Translations under genes and position numbers: made by a program
From: an uncultured Paraprevotella sp.
Lineage (GTDB): Bacteria > Bacteroidota > Bacteroidia > Bacteroidales > Bacteroidaceae
DNA: 42,781 nucleotides
NCBI GenBank assembly: GCA_944320775.1
Contig: CALUIV010000026.1
Span: forward strand, 1-42,781
Reading direction: 5' to 3'
Shown here: piece by piece, positions 34,235 to 42,781 of the stretch
Layout: the number at the start of each line of letters is the position of its first letter
How positions within the stretch are numbered: the stretch's first letter is position 1
Notes under the pieces: generated by a model
What the model saw: only the letters and a program-made list of their open reading frames with translations
What the model was told of the DNA's origin: nothing
The model's database searches: none

Positions 34235-35185
34235 ATGAGACGTTTCCCGAAAAAATTATGCCTTTTAGGCTTGATGTGTTATTGCGTGTCGTTGGCTTAT
34301 GCGCAATACGGGGCTTCGTTTTCACAATATTGGGCGCTTCGTTCTTTTTATAATCCGGCTGCGACTGCACGCGACGGTCTTTTGGATATCCAGGGAGCTT
34401 ACAGCATGCAAATGATGGGTTATGAAGATGCGCCGGCTACCATGTATGCCGGTGTTGATGTTCCGGTTTATTTCCTGAGTCCGCGCCATGGAGCAGGGGT
34501 CGGTTTTCTGAATGACGAAGCCGGACTTTTTTCTCATAAAAGGATTCATCTGCAGTATGCTTATCATTTGCCTTTAGGTAAAGGATTCTTGAGTGGTGGA
34601 CTTCGGTTAGGGATGATCAGTCAGGGATTTGATGGTTCCGGAGTGGATTTGGGAGAAAGTGGCGACCCGTCATTCCCGACTTCAGAAGTTTCCGGTGCCG
34701 GTTTCGATCTGGATTTCGGTTTGGAATATCGCCGGAAAAACTGGTACGTCGGTTTTTCGATGATGCATTGTACGATGCCGACAATAGAATTGGGAGATGA
34801 TAAATTACAAACAATATCAATTCCTGCGGTATATTATTTGATGGGCGGATACAATATTCGTTTTGAAAATCCGTTATACCAAGTACAGACATCGGCCATG
34901 ATGCGGACTGATTTTATCGGATATCGTGGTGATGTTACAGCCAGGTTGCTTTATACCGGAAGTAAGTTTCACTTCTACGGCGGCTTGTCATACACTCCGT
35001 TGAATTCGGTAAGTTTTCTTTTGGGCGGAAAGGTTTATGGTGTGACTTTAGGCTACTCTTATGAAATGTATACTTCGGGTATTGGAGCTTTAAACGGAAG
35101 TCATGAATTGACTTTGGGCTATCAGATTGATCTGAATTTATTTAAGAAAGGGAAAAATAAACATAAAAGTATCAGAATACTGTAA
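34235..35185 (+). CDS. porP: Type IX secretion outer-membrane protein PorP/SprF
   Basis: A 316-residue beta-barrel with a signal peptide at 1-23 (ending AYA). It begins QYGASFSQYWALRSFYNPAATARDG, the NPA-containing start typical of PorP/SprF proteins, and has aromatic-ended strands to the C terminus. It is the first gene of porP-porK-porL-porM-porN, the same order as in Porphyromonas gingivalis. The stop codon overlaps the porK start by one base (TAATG), giving translational coupling. In the family it binds PorK and takes part in cargo attachment or translocon assembly at the outer membrane. Confidence 0.93.
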   Translation: MRRFPKKLCLLGLMCYCVSLAYAQYGASFSQYWALRSFYNPAATARDGLLDIQGAYSMQMMGYEDAPATMYAGVDVPVYFLSPRHGAGVGFLNDEAGLFSHKRIHLQYAYHLPLGKGFLSGGLRLGMISQGFDGSGVDLGESGDPSFPTSEVSGAGFDLDFGLEYRRKNWYVGFSMMHCTMPTIELGDDKLQTISIPAVYYLMGGYNIRFENPLYQVQTSAMMRTDFIGYRGDVTARLLYTGSKFHFYGGLSYTPLNSVSFLLGGKVYGVTLGYSYEMYTSGIGALNGSHELTLGYQIDLNLFKKGKNKHKSIRIL

Positions 35186-36618
35186 TGAATAAAATAGGTT
35201 CTTTCATATTAGCAGGATGTATGCTGGGCATCGGATTGAATTCTTGTCTGGGTCCTGGTAGTGCGTCTTCTGCTATAGGAGGTGAGGTTACCGGTGTGCA
35301 TGGTATGGCTTATAGTGAGCCGGCTCCTTATGGCATGGTGGCGATTAAAAGCGGTTATTTGAAAGTAGGACTTGAAAATACAGATTCACTTTGGGGAATT
35401 GAGTTTCCGACACGCGACATTTCTGTTGATGGCTTTTGGATGGACGAGACGGAGGTAAGCAATGCCAAATACCGTCAGTTCGTTTTTTGGGTTCGTGATT
35501 CCATCATTCGCGAACGCCTGGCTGATCCGGCATATGGTGGGGATGAAACCTATAAAATTGAAGAAGATAAATATGGAAATCCTGTAAAACCGTATTTAAA
35601 CTGGAAAAAGCCTATACCTTGGAAAAAGGCAAATGAGGATGAATTGCGGGCTATAGAGAGTGTTTATTATACGCATCCGGTGACCGGACAAAAGATGCTT
35701 GATGCCCGCCAGATGAATTTTAAATTTGAGGTTTACGATCATGCCGCTGCAGCATTGCGGCGCAATCGGTTAAATCCGGCTGAACGCGATTTGAATACGG
35801 ATAATCAGTCGGGTGCTTCTGGCGTTGTCATGATTTCCAAGGATACGGCCTTTATAGATGACAACGGAAATATTGTAACCCAGACGATTACGCGGGAATT
35901 GTCCAGTGAATATGATTTCCTGAATACTTATATCGTGAATATTTATCCTGATACGACATGTTGGGTAAATGATTTTCCGAATTCTGAGAATGAACGTTAT
36001 ATGCAGCTTTATTTTTCGAATCCGGTGTATGACGATTATCCCGTGGTGGGCGTGACTTGGGAACAGGCTAATGCCTTCTGCCAATGGCGAACGATGTTTC
36101 TGAAAAAAGGATTAGGTATGGCAGGGGTGACCATCCAGCCTTACCGGTTACCGACGGAAATAGAATGGGAGTTTGCGGCACGCGGGAAAGAAGGAAATCC
36201 TTTTCCATGGCAAATGGACGACGTGAAAAGTGATAAAGGTTGCTATTATGCAAACTTTAAACCGGATCGCGGTAATTATACAAAAGATGGTAATCTGATT
36301 ACTTCGAAGACGGGAATCTATTCGCCTAATTCGAATGGCTTGTATGATATGGCTGGTAATGTAGCTGAGTGGACCAGTACGGTTTATACTGAAGCGGGCG
36401 TTCAGAGTATGAGTGATATGAATCCGGAACTGAAATATAATGCCGCAAAAGAGGATCCTTATCGTCTGAAGAAGAAATCTGTCCGGGGAGGATCCTGGAA
36501 AGATCCTGAGTCGATGATCCGTTCTGCCTGGCGCAGTTACGAATATCAGAATCAGCCACGTTCGTATATCGGTTTCCGTTGTGTACGGTCAATGGTTGGC
36601 AACAATCGTAGAAAATAA
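35185..36618 (+). CDS. porK: T9SS ring lipoprotein PorK/GldK
   Basis: A 477-residue lipoprotein. The best lipidation site is C21 (LNSC), with C12 (LAGC) as an alternative. Residues 50-470 form an FGE-sulfatase/SUMF1-like domain: MDETEVSNAKYRQFV near 87-100, VVGVTWEQANAFCQW near 287-301, YRLPTEIEWEFAARG, GLYDMAGNVAEW, and VRGGSWKDP ... IGFRCVRS. PorK forms the large periplasmic ring with PorN at the outer membrane. The FGE fold here is structural: it is not the enzyme that activates the sulfatases in this window. Confidence 0.94.
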   Translation: MNKIGSFILAGCMLGIGLNSCLGPGSASSAIGGEVTGVHGMAYSEPAPYGMVAIKSGYLKVGLENTDSLWGIEFPTRDISVDGFWMDETEVSNAKYRQFVFWVRDSIIRERLADPAYGGDETYKIEEDKYGNPVKPYLNWKKPIPWKKANEDELRAIESVYYTHPVTGQKMLDARQMNFKFEVYDHAAAALRRNRLNPAERDLNTDNQSGASGVVMISKDTAFIDDNGNIVTQTITRELSSEYDFLNTYIVNIYPDTTCWVNDFPNSENERYMQLYFSNPVYDDYPVVGVTWEQANAFCQWRTMFLKKGLGMAGVTIQPYRLPTEIEWEFAARGKEGNPFPWQMDDVKSDKGCYYANFKPDRGNYTKDGNLITSKTGIYSPNSNGLYDMAGNVAEWTSTVYTEAGVQSMSDMNPELKYNAAKEDPYRLKKKSVRGGSWKDPESMIRSAWRSYEYQNQPRSYIGFRCVRSMVGNNRRK

Positions 36619-36666
36619 GTTTTAGTTGGAAGAAGTAGAAAAATATAAAATTAAGAGTCGATTATT

Positions 36667-37479
36667 ATGGCCACAAAAAAAAATATTATTGTCCGTCTGC
36701 AGGATTGGATGGACTCAGTACAAGGACAAAGTTTCTTGAATTATGCCTATAGTTGGGGTGCTGCCATCGTTATTCTGGGTACGTTGTTTAAGTTGACGCA
36801 TATTAACGGTGCTGATCTTATGTTGTTTGTCGGAATGGGTACAGAAGTTTTTGTCTTTATTATTTCGGGATTCGACCGTCAGACTGTTGTGGATCGTGAA
36901 CGTGGAGATGAACGTTCAGAATATGCCGACGAAGCTTCCTATGCGAATACTGATGATTATGATGATCGTCGGGAAGTTGCAGATGAGGTGCAGCCAGTTG
37001 TTGAAATGACACCGGCTCAAACCTCGTTTACTGGCTCAGATGGATATAAGCAGGCTACTGTTGCTGCAGCAGCTGCAGCGATAGATACACAGCAACTGAT
37101 AGAAATCGTTCAGTCGGCAAATAAAGAATTGATGGAACGTGCTCAGGCAACCTGTTCGCCTGAGATTGATGAGGCCACACAGAACTATTTGTCCCAGTTG
37201 AAGCAGTTGACCGAGGTATTGGCCAATATTTCAGAGCGGGTTTCCAAAATGAATATCGAGTCTGATGAGATGGAGAAGATGAACCGTACGGTTACTGGTA
37301 TCAACACATTATATGAAATGCAGTTGAAAAATGTCAGTCTGCAAATTAGTACGATAGACCAGATTAATGACCAGATGCGCAAGATGGCGCAATTGATTGA
37401 GGAAATGAACGGTGTCTACGGACGTATGATACAGGCTTTGACTGTGAATATGAAGAATACACAATCGGGAGCAATGTAA
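36667..37479 (+). CDS. porL: T9SS motor protein PorL/GldL
   Basis: A 270-residue inner-membrane protein. Two transmembrane segments at about 24-42 and 50-68 carry the ionisable residues important in the family, K42 (LFK) and E60 (TEV), equivalent to K27 and E49 of F. johnsoniae GldL. The rest is a cytoplasmic domain with an acidic Asp/Glu-rich linker, an alanine run (VAAAAAAI) and coiled coil (SERVSKMNIESDEMEKMN). With PorM it forms the proton-driven motor that powers secretion. It lies 48 nt after porK. Confidence 0.94.
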   Translation: MATKKNIIVRLQDWMDSVQGQSFLNYAYSWGAAIVILGTLFKLTHINGADLMLFVGMGTEVFVFIISGFDRQTVVDRERGDERSEYADEASYANTDDYDDRREVADEVQPVVEMTPAQTSFTGSDGYKQATVAAAAAAIDTQQLIEIVQSANKELMERAQATCSPEIDEATQNYLSQLKQLTEVLANISERVSKMNIESDEMEKMNRTVTGINTLYEMQLKNVSLQISTIDQINDQMRKMAQLIEEMNGVYGRMIQALTVNMKNTQSGAM

Positions 37480-37536
37480 AGTGGGATAGAGATTAGAAAC
37501 TAAGACATATATTTTATATAAGAGAAAATATCAAGC

Positions 37537-39099
37537 ATGGCAGCAAACAAAGGAAAGATGTCTCCACGCCAGAAAATGATCAATCTGATGTATGTGGTCT
37601 TGATGGCGATGCTGGCGCTTAATGTATCATCGGACGTGTTGCAGGGCTTTACCTTGGTTGATAAGGGGCTAAACCGCACTACGGCCAATACGACAGATGC
37701 CAATAAGGCAATATATGATAATTTTGAAGCTCAGATGAAGACGAATCCGGCAAAGGTGAAGTCGTGGTATGAAAAGGCACAATATGTCAAGCAAATCTCA
37801 GATTCCTTGTATAATTATGCAGAGGAACTGAAGGTGGAGATTGTTAAAGATGCCGACGGGGCTGAAGGAAATGTTGCTGATATCAGGAATAAAGAGGATC
37901 TGGAAGCGGCTTCTCATGTTATGCTGGCTCCGGCTAGTGGTCAGGGACAGAATCTGTACGAGGCTGTCAATCGTTTTCGGGAGCAGATTCTGGCTATGAT
38001 TGACGATGAAGCGCAACGACGCATTATTGCCAGCAATTTGAGCACGGAAGTACCCGAAGAAGGAAGAGCGCTTCGAAAGAACTGGCAGCAATATATGTTC
38101 GAGAATATGCCTGCAGCTGCTGCGGTCACTCTGTTGTCTAAATTGCAGAGTGATATCCGTTATGCTGAAGGAGAAGTGTTGCACCGGTTGGCCGCGAATA
38201 TTGATGTAAAGGATATTCGGGTTAATGAACTGAACGCTTATGTAATTCCAAATTCGCAGACCGTAGTTCAGGGTGGAAAATTTTCGGCACAAATCATTAT
38301 GGCGGCTGTGGATACAACAAATCGGCCGACAATCTATATCGGTGGTAAGGCCTTGGCTTCTGAAAAAGGAATCTATGAGGTTACTTGTAACCGGACAGGT
38401 GATTTTACATTAAACGGATATATTGAAACGGTAGACGGAAAAGGAGATAAGGTTCGCCGGGATTTCTCGCAGAAATATTCGGTCGTGGCACCTTCTGCTA
38501 CTGTATCTGCCGATCTGATGAACGTACTGTATGCCGGATACGACAATCCGATGAGTGTTTCCATACCGGGAGTACCAGTCAATAAGATTGTGGCAACAAT
38601 GAATGGAGCTCCCTTACGGGCTACGGCTCCAGGAAAGTATGTTGTCCGTCCGAAAGATATCGGTAAAGAGGCTGTAATTGCCGTCAGTGCTAATATGGAC
38701 GGGCGGATGCAACAAATGGGGCAGTTTCGGTTCCGTGTAAGAAAATTGCCTGATCCTTCAGCTTTTATTGAATATAATGATGGGACGGGACCGACACGTT
38801 TCCGTGGGGGAAAAATTTCCAAACAGATACTTATGGGAACAGAAGGTATCGGAGCGGCAATCGATGATGGTTTATTGAATATCGGTTTCCGGGTATTGGG
38901 ATTCGAAACCGTATTCTTTGATAATATGGGTAATGCGATTCCGGAAGTATCCAACAGTGCCTCTTTTACGGACCGTCAGAAAAATCGTTTCCGGACATTG
39001 GGACGTGGAAAACGTTTTTATATATCAAAAATTAGGGCAATAGGTCCTGACGGTGTAGAAAGAACCTTGGAAGGTTCTATGGAAGTAATAATAAATTGA
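37537..39099 (+). CDS. porM: T9SS motor protein PorM/GldM
   Basis: A 520-residue protein with one N-terminal transmembrane helix (about 15-36, MINLMYVVLMAMLALNVSSD). The large periplasmic part is built of helical then beta domains (D1-D4), which span the periplasm to reach the PorK-PorN ring. The length matches the family (about 515-520). It lies 57 nt downstream of porL. Confidence 0.95.
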   Translation: MAANKGKMSPRQKMINLMYVVLMAMLALNVSSDVLQGFTLVDKGLNRTTANTTDANKAIYDNFEAQMKTNPAKVKSWYEKAQYVKQISDSLYNYAEELKVEIVKDADGAEGNVADIRNKEDLEAASHVMLAPASGQGQNLYEAVNRFREQILAMIDDEAQRRIIASNLSTEVPEEGRALRKNWQQYMFENMPAAAAVTLLSKLQSDIRYAEGEVLHRLAANIDVKDIRVNELNAYVIPNSQTVVQGGKFSAQIIMAAVDTTNRPTIYIGGKALASEKGIYEVTCNRTGDFTLNGYIETVDGKGDKVRRDFSQKYSVVAPSATVSADLMNVLYAGYDNPMSVSIPGVPVNKIVATMNGAPLRATAPGKYVVRPKDIGKEAVIAVSANMDGRMQQMGQFRFRVRKLPDPSAFIEYNDGTGPTRFRGGKISKQILMGTEGIGAAIDDGLLNIGFRVLGFETVFFDNMGNAIPEVSNSASFTDRQKNRFRTLGRGKRFYISKIRAIGPDGVERTLEGSMEVIIN

Positions 39100-39121
39100 T
39101 TTGAATAAAAAGAAAAATAAC

Positions 39122-40156
39122 ATGAAACGTTTCATTATTGTTTTTCTCGGCTTTTGCCTTTGGGCTCAGGCTAATGCCCAACCAAAGAAACGTCGGGTAG
39201 TTTCTACGGAAACGACAGAACAAGCATACGACCGGGCCAGTTTGCAGTTCCCTACTGCCAGTTCAATGCCGGAGGACGTCGTGTGGCGCAGAGATGTCTA
39301 CAGACAGCTGGATCTGACACAGGATCGTAATGCTCCTTTGTATTATCCTGTTGAACCACATGGAAATCAGGTGAATCTTTTTACTTTCTTATTCCGCATG
39401 ATGTTAGATAACAAGGTAAAGGTTTATGAATATAGTCTGGATGGTAATGAATCGTTTGCGGAAAAGGATGTGATCAAACCGCGCGATTTCTTGGAAAAGT
39501 ACTCTATATATTATGAAGAGAATGGCAATCGTCTGATGGTGAGCAACAGTGATATTCCTTCCGCTTCTGTTACCCGTATGTATTTGAAGGAGAGTATTTA
39601 TTTTGACCAGCGGACTTCTTCGTTCCATAAACAGGTCACAGCTTTGTGCCCGGTGTTGGTGCGTGAAGACGATTTTGGCGGGGCCAGTACGCCTTATCCT
39701 TTGTTTTGGGTGAAATACAGTGATGCGGCTCCATTTTTGTCTAAACTGCCAATGATGGGAAGTAACTATAATAATGTGACCAATATGACCGCCGATGATT
39801 ATTTTACGTTGAACCGTTATGATGGGAAAATATACAAGACCAATAATCTTCAAGGACGCGTTCTGGCCAATTATTGTAAGACGGACAGTGCTTTGACAAA
39901 GGAACAAAACAGAATAGAACAGGAACTTAAGGACCTGGAATTGAGTGTTTGGGGACAAAGAAATGTGGCGTCTGATTCCTTGAACGTAGCAGAAGATGAG
40001 GGTAAGGCTGAGAAGAAATCAGAGAAAAAGTCAGAAAAGACAACGGTGCGTCGCAGTTCGAAAAAAGAGAAATCAGAGAAAGTAAAAACTGTTTCGACAA
40101 AATCAACGAATACGCAGGCTGCACCGCGCGTATCTGTACGCCGTCAGCGTCGCTAA
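39122..40156 (+). CDS. porN: T9SS ring protein PorN/GldN
   Basis: A periplasmic protein of 344 residues that pairs with PorK in the outer-membrane-associated ring. The start is chosen at the ATG at 39122, because it gives a clean signal peptide (MKRFIIVFLGFCLWAQANAQ). A longer reading from the TTG at 39101 would add only MNKKKNN. The GldN core covers residues about 25-285. The last 50-60 residues are a low-complexity Lys/Ser/Arg-rich tail (KAEKKSEKKSEKTTVRRSS ... VSVRRQRR). It is the last gene of the operon, 22 nt after porM. Confidence 0.92.
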   Translation: MKRFIIVFLGFCLWAQANAQPKKRRVVSTETTEQAYDRASLQFPTASSMPEDVVWRRDVYRQLDLTQDRNAPLYYPVEPHGNQVNLFTFLFRMMLDNKVKVYEYSLDGNESFAEKDVIKPRDFLEKYSIYYEENGNRLMVSNSDIPSASVTRMYLKESIYFDQRTSSFHKQVTALCPVLVREDDFGGASTPYPLFWVKYSDAAPFLSKLPMMGSNYNNVTNMTADDYFTLNRYDGKIYKTNNLQGRVLANYCKTDSALTKEQNRIEQELKDLELSVWGQRNVASDSLNVAEDEGKAEKKSEKKSEKTTVRRSSKKEKSEKVKTVSTKSTNTQAAPRVSVRRQRR

Positions 40157-40213
40157 CTGAATTTTCTGCAGCAGAATGAAGTGGGCACTTTATCATGAAA
40201 AATGTTGCATATA

Positions 40214-40244
40214 TTTGAACGTTTAATTTTTTTATTTATATTTG
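40214..40244 (+). promoter_or_regulatory. Consensus Bacteroidota promoter of the beta-barrel gene
   Basis: TTTG at 40214-40217, exactly 19 nt spacer, TATATTTG at 40237-40244, and an ATG 25 nt further on. This is one of the two best matches to the housekeeping consensus in the window. Confidence 0.75.
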
Positions 40245-40268
40245 CAGTGAATAAAATATTTTAAAGAT

Positions 40269-40901
40269 ATGAAGAAATTTACTGTTTTGTTGGCTTTGTT
40301 GGCCACATTTATTGTCATGCCTTTGCATGCACAATTTAAATTTGGTATTGAAGGTGGTTTGAATCTCAATAAACCGAATGTTGAGAACTTTAAATCCCAA
40401 AATGCTACAGGATGGTTTGTTGGTCCGAAAGCACAGTTTACAATTCCTGTGTTAGGATTGGGTATCGATGGTGCAATTCTTTATTCACAGAAGAATATGA
40501 ATATTAATTTGAATGATGATCTGGAAGGTATTGCGGAAAGTGCATCAATTGATAAAAAATTATCTTATATAGATATTCCAATTAACTTGAAATATAACAT
40601 TGGATTCAGCAGCCTGCTTGGCGTATATATTGCAACAGGACCACAATATAGCTGGTATATCGGTGACAAGAACTTTGGATTGAATGGTGATGGAGAGTCA
40701 TTGGGAGATATTGTTGCGATGAATACATCTAGTTTCAGTTGGAATGTTGGTGTCGGTATCAATGCTTTCAGCCATCTTCAGTTAGGAGTTACATATAATA
40801 TTCCATTGGGTAATACTGCAGAGATCGACGGATTATCTACTTTGAAGAAGATGGATGTCAAGAATAATAACTGGCAGGTACGTGTAGCTTATATGTTTTG
40901 A
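40269..40901 (+). CDS. Outer-membrane beta-barrel protein (porin family, OMP_b-brl_2-like)
   Basis: A 210-residue small beta-barrel with a signal peptide at 1-21 (ending LHA). It starts FKFGIEGGLNLNKPNVENF and ends with the aromatic strand NNWQVRVAYMF. The alternating pattern and length fit eight-stranded barrels of the OMP_b-brl_2 family (Pfam PF13568), which are frequent in Bacteroidales. It has its own strong promoter and a terminator after it. The biological role is unknown; it follows the T9SS operon but is transcribed separately. Confidence 0.85.
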   Translation: MKKFTVLLALLATFIVMPLHAQFKFGIEGGLNLNKPNVENFKSQNATGWFVGPKAQFTIPVLGLGIDGAILYSQKNMNINLNDDLEGIAESASIDKKLSYIDIPINLKYNIGFSSLLGVYIATGPQYSWYIGDKNFGLNGDGESLGDIVAMNTSSFSWNVGVGINAFSHLQLGVTYNIPLGNTAEIDGLSTLKKMDVKNNNWQVRVAYMF

Positions 40902-40933
40902 TCGACTAGACCACGAGGTATTTAAAAGATATG

Positions 40934-40967
40934 AAAGCCGTTCTGAAAAAGAGCGGCTTTTTATTTT
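40934..40967 (+). terminator. Terminator after the beta-barrel gene
   Basis: Stem AAAGCCGTTCT paired with AGAGCGGCTTT (one G-T pair), followed by TTTTATTTT. Confidence 0.75.
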
Positions 40968-41016
40968 CCTGTTTTGAAAACATTTCTATGAGATATATTT
41001 CTGTATGTATTCATAC

Positions 41017-41044
41017 GATTTCCAGCGAAATCTTTGTAGATTTC
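41017..41044 (+). promoter_or_regulatory. Alternating inverted repeats upstream of the DUF3472 gene
   Basis: GATTTC (41017-41022), GAAATC (41027-41032) and AGATTTC (41038-41044) form two mutually exclusive stem-loops. If transcribed, such a leader could switch between structures. The gap 40968-41205 shows no ORF and no exact TAnnTTTG box. Confidence 0.3.
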
Positions 41045-41205
41045 AAGGATTATTACGAAATTTGCCATGAAGTTGCACATTAACAGACAGATCGTAATCA
41101 AGGGCTAGCCTACAACTAATTTACAAAAAGTCAATAATACTTTTTATTAGTAGATATTAGAGCATTCAATTCAAACAACGATTCTAAAATTAAATACACC
41201 GCAAT

Positions 41206-42507
41206 ATGAAGTTACAAAAATTGTCTTTAGGTCACATTATGGCCTTATTATTTTCGTTGACAAGTATCACAACTTTAGCACAATCCCAAGTGCAATCCGT
41301 ATCCCTGGCAGGCAATGCTTATGTTACGGAACGAGCTGATAACGTTCGCATCTCGGATAATGGTGTGGACAACTGGAGTAGTCCACAAACCACAGTCAGT
41401 GCATACTTTCATATCGAAAAGCCGCAAACCATTACCTTGTCACTTCAAGGCAAAGGTCACGCTACGATGCGCATGATATGCAACGGCAAAAAACAGAACA
41501 TCAAGTTCAATTGCGATGAACCGACCATTGCCGGAAATCTGAAGGTCAAGATTCAGAAGCCTGGTTATGTCCGTGTAGACCTCAAAGGTGTGAAGCGTGA
41601 TGGCGAGAACTTTGCCAATATTTCCAACCTGATGGTTGCATATGAAGATGGTAAGGTAACCTGCGTGCATGATTTCTCGAACTACTGGGGACGACGTGGC
41701 CCGTCTGTGCACCTGGGTTATACTTTACCCAAGGGAAGTGATTATGAATGGTTCTATAACGAAGTGACTGTTCCAAACGATGGTGAAGTGATGCACAGTT
41801 ACTATATGGTGGCTGGTTTTGGTGAAGGATATTTTGGCATGCAATATAACTCAGAAACAGAACGACGAGTTCTCTTTTCCGTATGGAGCCCGTTTGACAC
41901 ACAAGACCCGCGTAATATTCCCGAAGAACAACGTATACGCATGTTGCGTCGTGGCAATGGGGTTCGCATCGGAGAATTTGGCAATGAAGGTTCGGGTGGT
42001 CAAAGTTTTATGCATTATCCATGGAAAGCTGGTGAGACATATCCATTCCTGATGCATGTACGTCCGGACGGAAAAGGCAACACGATATACACAGCCTATT
42101 TCTATGCTACGGAGGAAGGAAAATGGCGTTTGGTTGCAGAGTTCCTGCGTCCGCAAACCAATACATGGTACACTCATCCCCATTCTTTCCTGGAAAACTT
42201 CAATCCGGAACAAGGTTATTTGACGCGCAAGGTGCAATTTAAAAACCAATGGGCACGTACTACGGACGGCCGCTGGGTTCGTCCTTCGAATGCAATCTTT
42301 ACCAATGATGGTACGGCACAAGCAGGTGTGCGTCTGGACTATGTTGGTGGACAAACTGCCGACGGAAAGGCTCTGTACTTAAAAATGGGCGGATTTTTCA
42401 ACGAGAATGTTCAGGGAGGCACGCACTTCCCTCTGCCTGCTTATGACAACACGCAACCCCCACAGATAGATTGGGAGGCCTTGGAAAAACTTGGAGAAAC
42501 CAAGTAA
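41206..42507 (+). CDS. Secreted DUF5077-DUF3472 protein
   Basis: A 433-residue exported protein with a signal peptide at 1-25 (ending TLA). About residues 27-150 resemble DUF5077, a beta-sandwich putative carbohydrate-binding domain. About 160-400 resemble DUF3472 (WSPFDTQDPRNIPEEQRIRMLRRG, GEFGNEGSGGQSF, WKAGETYPFLM). Such proteins occur in Bacteroidales polysaccharide-use loci; their enzymatic role is not established. It has no T9SS CTD. It is followed by a terminator. Confidence 0.82.
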   Translation: MKLQKLSLGHIMALLFSLTSITTLAQSQVQSVSLAGNAYVTERADNVRISDNGVDNWSSPQTTVSAYFHIEKPQTITLSLQGKGHATMRMICNGKKQNIKFNCDEPTIAGNLKVKIQKPGYVRVDLKGVKRDGENFANISNLMVAYEDGKVTCVHDFSNYWGRRGPSVHLGYTLPKGSDYEWFYNEVTVPNDGEVMHSYYMVAGFGEGYFGMQYNSETERRVLFSVWSPFDTQDPRNIPEEQRIRMLRRGNGVRIGEFGNEGSGGQSFMHYPWKAGETYPFLMHVRPDGKGNTIYTAYFYATEEGKWRLVAEFLRPQTNTWYTHPHSFLENFNPEQGYLTRKVQFKNQWARTTDGRWVRPSNAIFTNDGTAQAGVRLDYVGGQTADGKALYLKMGGFFNENVQGGTHFPLPAYDNTQPPQIDWEALEKLGETK

Positions 42508-42571
42508 ACGATGTCGGGAGATATGACACGGAAGGTGGTGCAATAAGGATTTCTATTGAGGAAATATGAAT

Positions 42572-42620
42572 AAGGGATGGTTATGAAGAACTTGAAGGTT
42601 TTTCACGACCATCCCTTTTT
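42572..42620 (+). terminator. Terminator after the DUF3472 gene
   Basis: A 10-bp stem AAGGGATGGT (42572-42581) with ACCATCCCTT (42608-42617), followed by TTT. Confidence 0.6.
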
Positions 42621-42643
42621 AAATTTAACTAACAGGTGATATC

Positions 42644-42781
42644 TTACTTAATAATTGAATAGGTAAAATGAGATACATTCCTTTGTACGATGTTATTCCA
42701 GAGATTTTCCGTAAATCTGTATAAGGAATATACCTCTTTGAAATCAAGAGAGTTAGAAGAATTATTTCGTTTTCGGGTAAT
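42644..42781 (-). CDS. Possible partial ORF at the right edge (uncertain)
   Basis: An open frame of 46 codons runs in from the right edge on the minus strand and stops with TAA at 42644-42646. It ends NIVQRNVSHFTYSIIK. On the plus strand a second open frame begins with ATG at 42690 (MLFQRFSVNLYKEYTSLKS) and runs off the edge. At most one of the two is real. Neither is recognised and the visible part is too short to decide. Confidence 0.2.
   Translation of the reverse strand: MTRKRNNSSNSLDFKEVYSLYRFTENLWNNIVQRNVSHFTYSIIK

Noticed and set aside
35185-36618. FGE-sulfatase domain read as a sulfatase-activating formylglycine-generating enzyme
   Set aside because: It lies in PorK inside a T9SS operon. 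The sulfatases are serine type and are served by the radical SAM anSME.
39101-39121. TTG start adding MNKKKNN to PorN
   Set aside because: The ATG at 39122 begins a standard signal peptide and leaves a normal 22-nt gap to porM.

Overview
The window looks like a chromosomal segment of a gut Bacteroidales. The evidence is the Bacteroidota promoter form (TTTG about 19 nt upstream of TAnnTTTG), serine-type sulfatases with an anaerobic sulfatase-maturating enzyme, BACON and DUF3472 families, and a complete porP-porK-porL-porM-porN type IX secretion (T9SS) operon. Bacteroides proper lacks a T9SS core of this kind, so a Parabacteroides-like genus is my best guess; this is inference from gene content, not from a marker gene. 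No RNA gene, IS element, CRISPR array, tRNA or SusC/SusD pair was seen.

Left part (1-18100), mucin or glycosaminoglycan handling and amino-sugar metabolism. An N-acetylhexosamine-kinase-like gene runs off the left edge on the minus strand. Then come a T9SS-exported GEVED/trefoil-like protein with sulfatase A, glmM, a lipoprotein sulfatase of N-acetylglucosamine-6-sulfatase type, and nagA. On the minus strand follow nagB and the sulfatase-activating radical SAM enzyme (anSME). Back on the plus strand a three-gene unit carries sulfatase B (a close paralogue of A, with a GTG start), a T9SS-exported leucine-rich-repeat protein and a BACON-CBM32-M60 mucinase-like metallopeptidase. Together these could desulfate and cleave O-glycoproteins outside the cell and feed GlcNAc through NagA, NagB and GlmM inside it.

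Middle (18200-32400), all minus strand: two paralogous giant T9SS cargo proteins (about 1.2 thousand residues each) lie in tandem. They are flanked on each side by a pair made of a CxxCH-bearing beta-propeller lipoprotein and a polytopic membrane protein with a soluble C-terminal half. The two pairs are arranged as mirror images in gene order. I find no described system that matches this layout and treat it as the main candidate for something new.

Right part (32500-42781): a degenerate methyltransferase-like protein, a PduO-type cobalamin adenosyltransferase, a small DUF2795 protein, the T9SS core operon, an outer-membrane beta-barrel protein with a textbook promoter, and a DUF5077-DUF3472 secreted protein. 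Having the T9SS machine and at least four of its likely cargos (CTD proteins) within 40 kb is notable, because the machine and its substrates are usually scattered.
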